Source: Bacillota bacterium (GTDB lineage Bacteria > Bacillota > Desulfotomaculia > Desulfotomaculales > Pelotomaculaceae). Taken from it: DNA of 64,000 nucleotides. Each line of letters begins with the position of its first letter. Position 1 is the first letter of the stretch. The position numbers and the translations under genes were made by a program. The stretch spans positions 1 through 64,000 of the forward strand of contig JAKPTB010000003.1 of the NCBI GenBank assembly GCA_029555205.1. Reading direction: 5' to 3'. The notes beneath the pieces are model-generated. The model had not been told where the DNA came from. It worked only from the letters and a program-made list of their open reading frames with translations, and searched no databases. Below are positions 47,697 through 56,559 of this stretch, one piece after another.

Positions 47697-48494
47697 CTAT
47701 ATTGCCGCCCGTTCCACTACAACCCCGGGATCTCCCCAAAGTAACCTTACCACCGGTTCTACTACCCCGGGCTCACTACTTGTAAAAAAGTATTCTTTGC
47801 CTTTTAATGTTGGATGCCGCAACAGGCCGTGCTTTTTAAGCACACGAACAACCTGTTGCGCCACTGCCCTTCCACTGTCAATAACACTTATATTTTTTCC
47901 TGCCAGCCTTTCCACCACCGGGCGCAGAAAGGGATAATGAGTGCAGCCAAGCACAATGGTATCAACGTCCCTGGCCAGTAGCGGTGTGAGATAGGTTTTC
48001 AATAGGTTTTCAGCTTCAGGTTTATTACAGCCGCCTGACTCAACCAGTTCAACCAGACCGGGACAGGCTTGAGGATAAATCTCCACCCCATTCCCAAAAC
48101 GCTCCACCAATGAGTTAAACCGATCTCCCGCAAGGGTCACTCCTGTAGCCAGGACCCCGATCCTGCCGTTGCGTGTTGCCGCAACAGCCGGCTTGACTGC
48201 AGGCTCAATGCCCACTATGGGAAGATCATAGCGACTGCGTAAAGCGTCCAGGGCCGCAATAGATGTGGTATTACTGGCAATCACAAGGAGTTTGGCGCCC
48301 CTGGCAACTAAAAACTCAGAGACGGCAAAAGCCCGGGCACGAATCACCCCGGGCGGTTTAAGACCGTAAGGACAGTGTGCGGAATCAGCAAAATAAACCA
48401 AATCCTCTGCCGGCAGCAGGCGGCGTACTTCCCTCATTACCGAAAGCCCCCCTACCCCCGAATCAAAAATACCCACCGGATCCTCAAAAGGCAT
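47697..48494 (-). CDS. murI: Glutamate racemase homologue (first catalytic Cys replaced by Ser)
   Basis: 265 residues. FDSGVGGLSVMREV and VLGCTHYPFL are as expected for MurI, which makes D-glutamate for peptidoglycan. The usual ACNT motif reads IASNTTS: the codon at 48283-48281 (minus) is AGT serine where the first catalytic cysteine belongs. The second cysteine (CTHYP) is present. Either the enzyme is impaired or altered, or this is a paralogue with another role. AATGAGGTG before ATG. Confidence 0.85.
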   Translation of the reverse strand: MPFEDPVGIFDSGVGGLSVMREVRRLLPAEDLVYFADSAHCPYGLKPPGVIRARAFAVSEFLVARGAKLLVIASNTTSIAALDALRSRYDLPIVGIEPAVKPAVAATRNGRIGVLATGVTLAGDRFNSLVERFGNGVEIYPQACPGLVELVESGGCNKPEAENLLKTYLTPLLARDVDTIVLGCTHYPFLRPVVERLAGKNISVIDSGRAVAQQVVRVLKKHGLLRHPTLKGKEYFFTSSEPGVVEPVVRLLWGDPGVVVERAAI

Positions 48495-48832
48495 TTTTCA
48501 CACCTCATTACAACTATTATTTGAACTATAACAACGGGTTTATTCCCCTGGTTTATTTAGAATGTGCTTAATTAAGCTGCAAACACAATTACTTTATTAT
48601 ATTATATAAACCCGGGGTTCTCAAGCCAACTCCAGTATTAAACGGATTTCTTGCTAATCCAGGTTTTTTGAGGGAATACTTAATTCTCCTTATAAAACCA
48701 GGTTAATTTGTAAAAAGTCTGTATATTCTCACATTTCAATAAAAACTTGATAAATAATCTCATAAATAATAAAATTATGTATCGAACAAAAATCACCAAA
48801 TAAATAGATAAAAGGTGCTACGGAGGGATGTT
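48495..48832. other. AT-rich divergent intergenic region
   Basis: No gene seen between the divergent murI and permease genes. Confidence 0.5.
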
Positions 48833-50236
48833 ATGCTGGAGAATAACCAGGTTGTTATAGCCACAACAATTTTTTTGGTTACATACGCGGTTATCGTTTC
48901 GGAGAAAGTTCACCGGACGGTGGCGGCTTTTGCCGGCGCAGCGCTTGTTGTCCTCCTGGGGATTATTCCTTCTGAAAAAGCAATCCACGCTATAGATTTT
49001 AACACCATCGGTCTTCTGGTGGGCATGATGATCATTGTAGGAATAACAAGGCAGACCGGCGTTTTTGAATACCTCGCCGTGAAGGCGGCCAAGGGTTCCA
49101 GGGGAGAGCCCATGAAACTTATTTATGCCCTGGGCCTCGTCACTGCAGTATTATCAGCTTTTCTTGATAACGTAACAACCGTTCTCCTGATTGTTCCGGT
49201 TACCATCGCCATTGCCCAACAGCTTGAAATGTCACCCCTACCTTTTTTAATAACTGAAATTATCGCTTCTAACATCGGCGGCACGGCAACGCTTATTGGC
49301 GACCCCCCCAACATCATGATCGGCAGCGCCACCGGACTCGGCTTCATGGATTTTATCCTGAATTTGACGCCGGTGATCGTGGTCATCTATGTGTTGACAA
49401 TATTTCTTCTACAACTCCTCTACCGGAACTCTCTGGTCATGCGCCCGGAACTGCAGGCCAGAATTATGAAACTAAATGAACAGGATTCCATCAAAGATCC
49501 CGGACTCCTGCGCAAGTGCCTGATCGTTCTGGGCCTTACCGTACTGGGCTTTGTCCTGCACCAGTACATTAATCTGGAGTCATCCGTCATCGCCCTCTCC
49601 GGAGCCAGCCTCCTGCTCCTGGTTACCAGGCGGGACCCGGAACATGCCCTGCACGCTGTGGAGTGGCCTGTGATTTTTTTCTTCATCGGTCTTTTCGTGG
49701 TCGTCGGCGCCCTGAAAGAAGTCGGTGTGATTTTGGCCGTGGCAAGATGGGCCCTGGATGTGACCGGAGGTCAGATCGTCCCCACCGGCATGCTCATCCT
49801 CTGGTTATCGGCCATTGCCTCCGCCTTTGTTGACAATATTCCCTTTGTGGCCACAATGATCCCCCTTATCCAGGATATGGGCCAGCTTGGCGGAATCGCA
49901 GACTTGAACTTTTTCTGGTGGTCCCTCTCCCTGGGGGCTTGTCTGGGAGGCAACGGGACAATCGTTGGGGCTTCAGCCAACGTGGTGGTAATCGGTATCG
50001 CTGAAAAAAGGGGCCTTCATATTAGCTTTATCGGGTTTATGAAAGTTGCCTTCCCGCTTATGCTTCTGTCGGTTTTACTTTCTACAGGCTACCTCCTTTT
50101 CTGGCACTACTTCCACACCCTGACAGCCATGGTCGTAACCCTTGCCCTGGGAGTTTTCCTGGCACTTATCTTAAGAACAGTAGCTGCCAGAAAGTTATGT
50201 ACACCTGTTGTTAAGTCCTCCTTCGATAAAGCATAA
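48833..50236 (+). CDS. ArsB/NhaD-type ion permease
   Basis: 467 residues, about eleven to twelve membrane helices. AFLDNVTTVLLIVPVTIAIA and FVDNIPFVATMIPLI with IGGTATLIGDPPNIMIG and GGNGTIVGASANVV are the duplicated motifs of the IT superfamily (arsenite/sodium permeases). Ion specificity cannot be told; no ars genes adjoin. Start at ATG 48833 behind GGAGGGATG. Confidence 0.85.
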   Translation: MLENNQVVIATTIFLVTYAVIVSEKVHRTVAAFAGAALVVLLGIIPSEKAIHAIDFNTIGLLVGMMIIVGITRQTGVFEYLAVKAAKGSRGEPMKLIYALGLVTAVLSAFLDNVTTVLLIVPVTIAIAQQLEMSPLPFLITEIIASNIGGTATLIGDPPNIMIGSATGLGFMDFILNLTPVIVVIYVLTIFLLQLLYRNSLVMRPELQARIMKLNEQDSIKDPGLLRKCLIVLGLTVLGFVLHQYINLESSVIALSGASLLLLVTRRDPEHALHAVEWPVIFFFIGLFVVVGALKEVGVILAVARWALDVTGGQIVPTGMLILWLSAIASAFVDNIPFVATMIPLIQDMGQLGGIADLNFFWWSLSLGACLGGNGTIVGASANVVVIGIAEKRGLHISFIGFMKVAFPLMLLSVLLSTGYLLFWHYFHTLTAMVVTLALGVFLALILRTVAARKLCTPVVKSSFDKA

Positions 50237-50252
50237 ATCATTGCCGGAGTTT

Positions 50253-50296
50253 AAAGGACCTGCCGCTGTTTTACCGGATAGAGCGACAGGTCCTTT
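50253..50296 (+). terminator. Terminator of the permease gene
   Basis: AAAGGACCTG ... CAGGTCCTTT with an inner CGCT/AGCG pair, ending in TTTACAATTT. Confidence 0.65.
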
Positions 50297-50572
50297 ACAA
50301 TTTACTGGATTAAAGATTATTGTTCCGGTATTTGTTCTCCCGTTTGATATTCTTATTTTTGTTAATCTTTTGGGTAAAAAAAGGATATCCTGGAACAGGG
50401 AAGAAAATAACCAAAAGTTTCTGACTGAGACCTATATGCCCAGGTCTAAAACTCCCTAAGATGGTAAGCTGCCGGGTTCATGTTGTTAGAGGGCAATGCC
50501 GCTTACCGGGACAGGAGCAAGGCTGTTGTTCCCGGTTTTAGACCAGACTGACTGATACTGGAGGGGTGTTTT

Positions 50573-51169
50573 ATGTTTAAGGATTTTCAACGTTTTGGCA
50601 GGGACCTCTTCCTGGCCGGGTTGAATAGTTCCCACAGCGGAAATCTGAGCGTCCGCTGCGGAGACAGAATTATCATAACCAGAAGGGGTTCCATGCTGGG
50701 AAACCTCGCTGAACAGGACATAATAGAAACGGGCCTGCAAAAAAACGACGGGAAGTCGGACCTGGCATCCACTGAAATCGGCGTCCACCGTTCCATCTAC
50801 ATGGGAACATCCGCTTTAGCTATTGTCCATGCACACCCGGTACATGCCGTCGCTCTTTCCCTGCTTGAAGATCAAATAATTCCTGTCGACGCGGAAGGAG
50901 CCTATCTCCTGAAAAGAATACCTGTACTTGCCGCAGTAAACCCTATTGGTTCCAAAGAACTTGAAGAAAATCTCCCTCCGCTGTTAAGGGAGTATAAAAT
51001 TGCCCTGGTTCGCGGCCACGGCAGTTTTGCTGCGGGTCAAAACCTGGAAGAGGCCTATCAGTTGACATCCAGCCTGGAAAACGCCTGCCGGATAATCTAT
51101 CTTAGCCGCACCCTCCGGGGTATGGGCGGCCCGTCAGACAAAACCGGGGCAAAGGCAACGGGCCGTTGA
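50573..51169 (+). CDS. Class II aldolase/adducin-family protein
   Basis: 198 residues. SGNLSVR and RGSM for phosphate binding, zinc ligands HAHPVHA and VRGHGSFAAG, acid TEIGVH. Like L-fuculose-phosphate aldolase or ribulose-phosphate 4-epimerase, or 5-methylthioribulose-phosphate-type branches. GGAGGGGTG before ATG. 34 nt before the next gene, probably one transcript. Confidence 0.85.
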   Translation: MFKDFQRFGRDLFLAGLNSSHSGNLSVRCGDRIIITRRGSMLGNLAEQDIIETGLQKNDGKSDLASTEIGVHRSIYMGTSALAIVHAHPVHAVALSLLEDQIIPVDAEGAYLLKRIPVLAAVNPIGSKELEENLPPLLREYKIALVRGHGSFAAGQNLEEAYQLTSSLENACRIIYLSRTLRGMGGPSDKTGAKATGR

Positions 51170-51203
51170 ATCCGGATCTATTTCTGCCTGAGGAGGTTAA
51201 TCC

Positions 51204-51737
51204 ATGAGTATGCTAAAAAATTTGCTCCAGGGAAACGTGGCAATCCACCAGGAAATGATAAATAAATTTTTAAAAAAATTAATCGAAGAAAGCAACACCC
51301 TTAACAAACTAAATATTTCCATTACTGAAGGTGTTTTAAATTTGACGGCAGAAATCCTCGCCGGTCTGGGCACAGCCATCAATGTCAAGGTTGCCCTGTC
51401 CATAAGTAGCTTTACATTTAACCGGCATAACCGGCTTGTGGAATTTCAAGTTAACGGTCCGGTGTTAATATCCCTCCAGGGCATTGAGATTAGGGCCAGG
51501 CTTGGAATAAACCTGGTCCCGGATCCGGCAGGGCACACCGGAGCCCCGCCAGGTCTGGTGCATGCCCTGCAGTATCTGGAAATAAAAGAAGACAGGATTA
51601 CAGTAGATTTTAACAGGATTCCTGGTTTCAACCATTTGCTGCAAAAGAAACTGGGATTTTTATTAAATTATCTGGAAATAAATAAAATAGAATTGATTGA
51701 AGAAATGTTGATTGTCCATCCCTCCATGAAGCTTTGA
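51204..51737 (+). CDS. Unknown protein
   Basis: 177 residues, soluble, with a helical N-terminus and beta-rich core (LNISITEGVLNLTAEILAGL; VEFQVNGPVLISLQGIEI). The alternating pattern recalls lipid-binding DUF2993-like folds, uncertain. GGAGGTTAATCC before ATG. Follows the aldolase gene. Confidence 0.6.
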   Translation: MSMLKNLLQGNVAIHQEMINKFLKKLIEESNTLNKLNISITEGVLNLTAEILAGLGTAINVKVALSISSFTFNRHNRLVEFQVNGPVLISLQGIEIRARLGINLVPDPAGHTGAPPGLVHALQYLEIKEDRITVDFNRIPGFNHLLQKKLGFLLNYLEINKIELIEEMLIVHPSMKL

Positions 51738-51855
51738 TAATATGTCTATTATTTCCAAAGTTGACCCTGCAGCTTAAATTAAACTACATATTAACACACA
51801 TATAACAAAGGGTTTCCCCCAAAACTATAAGCAAACAAGAAAAAGGGGGGGTTTC

Positions 51856-52020
51856 ATGCCGAGAGAAGGAATGATTCCAGCAGCACTGGGCACAGTTGTT
51901 ACAGTAGCAGGGCTGACTCTTCGTAAAACAAATCCTGTCATCGGCTGGGGTGTTGCCGGTTTTGGGCTGGCGCATATCTTGCTGGGCGCCATAGATTTAA
52001 TCGAGCACGCTAAGGAGTAA
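51856..52020 (+). CDS. 54-residue membrane protein, unknown
   Basis: Short gene read by eye: starts MPREGMIPAALGTVVTVAGL, has two hydrophobic segments (IPAALGTVVTVAGLTL and WGVAGFGLAHILLGAIDL) joined by a short polar turn, ends EHAKE. AAAAGGGGGGG before ATG 51856 and a terminator just after. Two-helix hairpin in the membrane; function unknown. Confidence 0.75.
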   Translation: MPREGMIPAALGTVVTVAGLTLRKTNPVIGWGVAGFGLAHILLGAIDLIEHAKE

Positions 52021-52030
52021 GATACTCTTC

Positions 52031-52055
52031 AAAGGAGCTCCGGCTCCTTTTTTTA
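52031..52055 (+). terminator. Terminator of the 54-codon gene
   Basis: AAAGGAGC-tccg-GCTCCTTTTTTT, ten nt after the stop. Confidence 0.88.
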
Positions 52056-52264
52056 AATATCCAGCCCAAAAGCCGCCGTTTTGGCAGGAAAATTTCGGGG
52101 CAATAACCTTGACAGTTTAGACCAGGGATAAAAACAAAATCTGCTGGATGAAGCGCCAGTTTCAAAATAGTATCTTTCCGGGCAATCCTTTTCCGGCTTA
52201 AAAATCTATAATAAATCCAGGTAATGCCTGCTCTCCGTCACAGCAACAAAGAACAGTTCCAGGC

Positions 52265-52293
52265 TTAACCGGCTGGTAATATACATATATAAT
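52265..52293 (+). promoter_or_regulatory. Promoter of the 20-codon peptide gene
   Basis: TTAACC (52265-52270), 17-nt spacer, TATAAT (52288-52293). Transcription would begin near 52300, just before the ribosome site at 52311. Confidence 0.6.
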
Positions 52294-52323
52294 ACTGTAT
52301 TTATTTATTCAGGAGGTGTTGCC

Positions 52324-52386
52324 GTGCTGCGCAAACGCTGGATGCTGCGACAGGTTGCTCATTGCAAGGGGGGGTGTTCTAGTTAG
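52324..52386 (+). CDS. 20-residue basic peptide ending CKGGCSS
   Basis: GTG start at 52324, five nt after AGGAGGTG. The peptide is strongly basic at the N-terminus (MLRKRWMLRQ) and ends VAHCKGGCSS with two cysteines separated by KGG. Promoter, ribosome site, short frame and terminator are packed in about 210 nt. It could be a signal, toxin or modified-peptide precursor, or a leader peptide; no homologue known to me. Confidence 0.5.
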   Translation: MLRKRWMLRQVAHCKGGCSS

Positions 52387-52449
52387 TCCCGGGCAAGACG
52401 TTAAACTGCCCTTTAAAAGCTGTTTTTTAGCTTTACCTGAAAGCTTTTT

Positions 52450-52476
52450 AAAAAGCGCCTGTTTAAGGCGCTTTTT
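52450..52476. terminator. Bidirectional terminator inside the 3' end of nadE
   Basis: AAAAAGCGCC-tgtttaa-GGCGCTTTTT, symmetric for both strands. It contains the last codons and stop of nadE and ends the peptide transcript on the plus strand. Confidence 0.88.
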
Positions 52477-54409
52477 GAGCATTATTGGATTCGACAGTTT
52501 CCCTTTCCGGCCGGTTTAATATTTTGTTTTTCAGTTCCCGGTACCCGGAGGTTAAATAAAAAGTATTCTGTGCTTCCCGGTGGTCATAACCGTAGGCCCT
52601 CCTGCTCACTGCCAGGACTGGTGGCGCCTGGATTCTCTTGGCAACACCCATACCGGTATAAAGCTTCCACCAGTATTCCAGATCCTCGATAAAATCCCCT
52701 GCTTCCGGAAACAGCTGATTGACCAGGCCTTTCCGGCAACCTATTCTTTCCTCCAGGCTACCTTGCACATACCACTTTAAAATATCTTCCGGAGTAGCCC
52801 TTTTCCAGTGCTCCATGAAAGCCCGGAAAAGATAATCGTGATAGGGATAAACAATCGGATCACCCTTGCCTTCTTCCACAGCCTGCGCGGGAGAAAGCTC
52901 CGCACTGGGCACAAGGTCGATAATTTCTTGAGGAATGACCTCCTTCCTGAAAACCTGTTTGTTTAGATATAAGGCAAGGTCATATACCTGGTGCTTCCAG
53001 AGGTCGCCCAAAACCGCCAGAAAACCGGCCAGATCACCGTACAGGGTCGAATAACCAACGGTCATCTCGCTCTTGTTGGCATTGCAGGTAAAGGCGCCTC
53101 CAAAAGCAGCGGCCAGGCCTGCTAAAATCCGGGCTGAACGATCCCGGGCCTGAATATTTTCAAGAACAAAGGGGGTGACGGGAATTTTAAACTCCCTGCC
53201 GCTTTTTAAATCAACAACCGGAGTCTGGGAAAGCTGGGCGGCTGTATAATCAACTGAATCCTGAATCGGCATGACGGTGTACAGGCAGCCCAAATTTCCG
53301 GCCAGCCTGGCAGACAGGCTCCTGGTGGTTTGCGAGTTGAAAATACTTGGCATATTGACCAGCAGGACGTTTTCGGGACCCAGCGTTAGAGTGTAAAGGC
53401 AGGCGGCTACGGCCGAGTCAATACCGCCTGATAGACCAATGATGACTTTTTTAATCCCGGTTGAGGACAAAAATTTAATGATCCCGTATGTAATCGCCTG
53501 ATAAATGACACCGATGCCCAGATCGCCGGGAACCGGAACCGGATCCCGGTTTCTACCCCCCGCTTCCAGATCCAGGTCAAGTATTTTAAGTTCCGAAGAG
53601 AAGGCCGGGCAATAATCTATAATTTGACCCCTGCTGTTATAGACTGTACTGTGACCGTCAAAGGTGTAGACGGTTTTGCCGTTGTTCTGGATTCCTACAT
53701 TGTTGACGTAAATCAAGGGTACCCCGGTATCCAGGGCCTGCCTGGAAAAAACACGGTTGCGCTTGTTGTTCTTGCCGGAGGTAAAGGGAGAGCTGGAGAT
53801 GTTGATAAAGAGGTCTACCGGACCGTTTTGTTGGTATACATCAATGGGCTTGAGATAATATTCGTCACTCCAGCCATCCTCACACAGAATGCAGCCAAGC
53901 TTAACCGGCTTTCCGGCAACCGTAAGCTTGACTGGCTGTAATAACTCCTCCACCTTTTTGCCCATTTCCATAGCTAGTTTTCTCAAGCTGTAAAAATGAC
54001 GGGTATCTTCAAATTCCCGGTAATTGGGCTGCAGGGTTTTAATTCTATAGGGGTAGGGGAAATTATCGCCGCCGTGGAGTACGCCGTCTTTGGCAATAAA
54101 AAAGGCGTTGTATTTTCTTACCCTGCCGTCGTCACCTGTTTTGCCCCAGTCCGCGGCAACATTACCAAACAGCACACATATTCCATTCCGGGACGAGTGG
54201 ATGATCTGACGGCCGTACGCCTCACAATCCCTGATAAAAGCCTCCTGTTCCCAGGTATCTCCCAGTAAATACCCCGGGACGGCCATTTCCGGGAAAATGA
54301 CCATCTGAGCGCCCCCCTGCCGTGCTTCCTCAACCATATTCAGGATCGTCCCGGTATTTAAGTCCGGTCTCCCGGGAATTACTTCCATTTGCCCTAAGGC
54401 TAGACGCAT
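52463..54409 (-). CDS. nadE: Glutamine-dependent NAD+ synthetase
   Basis: 648 residues, two domains. N-terminal nitrilase-type glutaminase with FPEMAVPGYLLGD (Glu), KTLQPNYREFEDTRHF (Lys) and LCEDGW (Cys); C-terminal synthetase with P-loop SGGIDSAVAACL and NKSEMTVGYSTLYGD. Converts deamido-NAD to NAD with glutamine. ATGAGGTG before ATG. Confidence 0.96.
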   Translation of the reverse strand: MRLALGQMEVIPGRPDLNTGTILNMVEEARQGGAQMVIFPEMAVPGYLLGDTWEQEAFIRDCEAYGRQIIHSSRNGICVLFGNVAADWGKTGDDGRVRKYNAFFIAKDGVLHGGDNFPYPYRIKTLQPNYREFEDTRHFYSLRKLAMEMGKKVEELLQPVKLTVAGKPVKLGCILCEDGWSDEYYLKPIDVYQQNGPVDLFINISSSPFTSGKNNKRNRVFSRQALDTGVPLIYVNNVGIQNNGKTVYTFDGHSTVYNSRGQIIDYCPAFSSELKILDLDLEAGGRNRDPVPVPGDLGIGVIYQAITYGIIKFLSSTGIKKVIIGLSGGIDSAVAACLYTLTLGPENVLLVNMPSIFNSQTTRSLSARLAGNLGCLYTVMPIQDSVDYTAAQLSQTPVVDLKSGREFKIPVTPFVLENIQARDRSARILAGLAAAFGGAFTCNANKSEMTVGYSTLYGDLAGFLAVLGDLWKHQVYDLALYLNKQVFRKEVIPQEIIDLVPSAELSPAQAVEEGKGDPIVYPYHDYLFRAFMEHWKRATPEDILKWYVQGSLEERIGCRKGLVNQLFPEAGDFIEDLEYWWKLYTGMGVAKRIQAPPVLAVSRRAYGYDHREAQNTFYLTSGYRELKNKILNRPERETVESNNAQKAP

Positions 54410-54570
54410 TAATAAATCACCTCATTAAATATAAAACAGTTAAACCTGTCCTTATGCGGTGTGTTACACGGACTTCAAGGATAATTATAATTTATTCTCT
54501 AAAAAAGTAGTTTCATAATTTGTAACATTTTCTATGTTTTTATGTATAATCTGTTCGTCTCCTGTTTCTT

Positions 54571-55005
54571 TTAAACTGATTTAAGTACATCTTCTACGAT
54601 TTTTTTGTGATAAGGGCCGATGAAGGAGATGCTGTTTCCGGCATAATCCCGGTCCACCCACAGGTAATCTGTGTGCTCTTCGCTTAATCTTACTTCCGGT
54701 TCCGGCTGGTTACCCAGATTACAGAGGTAGAACACCCCATAGCGCTCAATCCCGTCCGGAAACATCACAACATAAGTTTTCAATAATCTGATTTCCTGTT
54801 CAAGCTGCAAACCTGTTTCTTCCCTTACTTCCCGTAACAGGTCTTCCTCCGGCGTACCCGACATGTAGTGACCGCCGGGTAAACCCCATAGTCCCTCTAC
54901 TCCCTGACCCTGATAAGCAGAATAACGCAACAGCAGAACTTTTCCCTGGCTGACAATAACCACATGCTGCATCACAGCCAGCAGTTTATGCTTGAAAGAT
55001 CCCAC
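54571..55005 (-). CDS. NUDIX hydrolase
   Basis: 144 residues with a complete Nudix box: GGHYMSGTPEEDLLREVREETGL, flanked by the usual strands. Probably hydrolyses a nucleoside diphosphate derivative. GTG start. The neighbouring gap 54410-54570 shows nothing. Confidence 0.9.
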   Translation of the reverse strand: MGSFKHKLLAVMQHVVIVSQGKVLLLRYSAYQGQGVEGLWGLPGGHYMSGTPEEDLLREVREETGLQLEQEIRLLKTYVVMFPDGIERYGVFYLCNLGNQPEPEVRLSEEHTDYLWVDRDYAGNSISFIGPYHKKIVEDVLKSV

Positions 55006-55185
55006 ATCATCACCCTGACCAAGTTTTTTTTCTTAATAACCAGGTTTTTTTTATCAAAAAAAGTTTTTTACTAAAGCTGCCTGTAGAAAAAAATCAATAT
55101 CTAAAAATTAACTTTGGGTATCATTATATCCTGCTCCTGATTTAAAATAAATAAAAGATAATATCTGGAAGGGGGAAGATCCGGG

Positions 55186-55926
55186 ATGAAAGTTGTTTTT
55201 CACGAAATATTCAGAGGGGTTTACGATTATGACCCTGCGGCGGCCAGGGGAAGAATTGATTGCATCTACGATGAGCTGGAAGGTTTTTTTGAATTTATTG
55301 AGCCGGCCCCAGCGCTTGAAAGCGACCTTTTACTTGTTCATGATCAGAGCCATGTGGATTACGTCAAGAGTAAGGGAGTTATTTATGAAGTCGCCTTATT
55401 TGCTGCCGGGGGAGCAATTCTGGCGGCGGAGTTAGCTGTCCGGGGCGAGCCTGCATTCGCCCTGATCAGGCCGCCGGGGCACCACGCCAGCCGTAATTCA
55501 AGCTGGGGATTCTGCTGGTTTAATAATATAGCCATTGCAGTTGCCAGACAACGCCGCCTGGGCACTGTCAAAAAAGTCGCGATCGTAGATATAGATCTTC
55601 ATTTTGGCGACGGGACCAGTAATATTTTCCAGGATACCCCGGAGGTCAGCTACTATCATCTCTACAACATAAACGGCCTGGAACAGTTCCTGGCCATCAA
55701 CCGGGACTGCGATCTGGTCGCTGTTTCAGCAGGTTTTGATATGCACGTGGAAGACTGGGGCTTTATCCTGAATACTAAAGACTATACCACAATCGGTAAA
55801 ATGGTGGCAGATCATGCCGGCAAGTACTGCAACGGCAGGTTTTTTGCTGTTTTAGAAGGCGGCTACAACCAACGGGTCCTGGGTAAAAACGTCAAGGCCT
55901 TGCTGGACGGGTTCAATATGCGTTAA
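55186..55926 (+). CDS. HDAC-family amidohydrolase (acetylpolyamine/AcuC-like)
   Basis: 246 residues, shorter than most. Catalytic RPPGHHAS, zinc ligands DIDLHFGDGT and SAGFDMH, and the EGGYN tyrosine are all kept. Members remove acetyl from polyamines or protein lysine. GGAAGGGGGAAGA before ATG. The window also has a polyamine operon, so acetylpolyamines are a reasonable but untested guess. Confidence 0.88.
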   Translation: MKVVFHEIFRGVYDYDPAAARGRIDCIYDELEGFFEFIEPAPALESDLLLVHDQSHVDYVKSKGVIYEVALFAAGGAILAAELAVRGEPAFALIRPPGHHASRNSSWGFCWFNNIAIAVARQRRLGTVKKVAIVDIDLHFGDGTSNIFQDTPEVSYYHLYNINGLEQFLAINRDCDLVAVSAGFDMHVEDWGFILNTKDYTTIGKMVADHAGKYCNGRFFAVLEGGYNQRVLGKNVKALLDGFNMR

Positions 55927-56213
55927 CTGCCGGCGCCCTGCCTGCGGGAAAGCTCCCGGGAACCGGGCAGAAAAACAGCAATTACCAGGCCAATCACCGG
56001 AAACAGGACCATCATCTTGAAAACAGCAGGCAGGCCCCACTGGTCGGCCAGCCAACCTAATGTTATGCTAAAGGCAAGCATCACAATCCCCACCTGGAGT
56101 TGACTTAAACCTAAAACCGGCTGCAAAAAAGCCAGAACCATGGGGATGGCCCCCTGGCTGATGTCTGTTATGGCATGGCCTGTGCCCAGCAAAAGGAGGA
56201 CTTTCTTATTCAT
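55923..56213 (-). pseudogene. Internally deleted MFS transporter remnant
   Basis: 96 residues. The N-terminal helix and loop (GTGHAITDISQGAIPMVLAFLQP, GLSQLQVGIVMLAFSI) look like the start of FsmR-type MFS proteins, and the end (LGWLADQWGLPAVFKMMVLFPVIGLVIAVFLPG) like the last two helices. About 280 residues between them are missing, in frame. Likely non-functional. Overlaps the HDAC-family stop by 4 nt. Confidence 0.7.
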
Positions 56214-56240
56214 TTTCAAAAAAATATAACCTTCTCTCAA

Positions 56241-56559
56241 TACTATGCTGAGTAATTCTGTAAAAAAGGTTTGACAGCAACCCTGGAAAGAACCTGTTGT
56301 TTGAAAGCTATTTCCGCCATCACTCTTATTTGTTGGATACCGGGGCAGAATTTAATAAACTGTCCCAGCGCCTGCAAACAAACCTTCCAAAACTGGCTAC
56401 TATTCTACCATGTTTTACAGGATTCTGCATCCTTAAAGCTTTCCTTTAACTCAGGTTTGGAATTATCATCCCCTTATATGTTTTCCAGGCTGAAAAACAG
56501 GAATTTACACACTCTCAGGAGAACACTTCCCTATTGATCAATATACATGGAGAAAGACT
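56241..56559. other. Intergenic stretch, perhaps decayed sequence
   Basis: Open frames of 50-90 codons occur but lack a ribosome site and family likeness. Nothing further identified. Confidence 0.4.

Noticed and set aside
52316-52519. 67-codon plus-strand frame
   Set aside because: Overlaps the nadE 3' end and its terminator; the shorter 20-codon frame at 52324 has the proper ribosome spacing.
56271-56537. 88-codon plus-strand frame before ade
   Set aside because: No ribosome site or family likeness; probably chance or decayed sequence.
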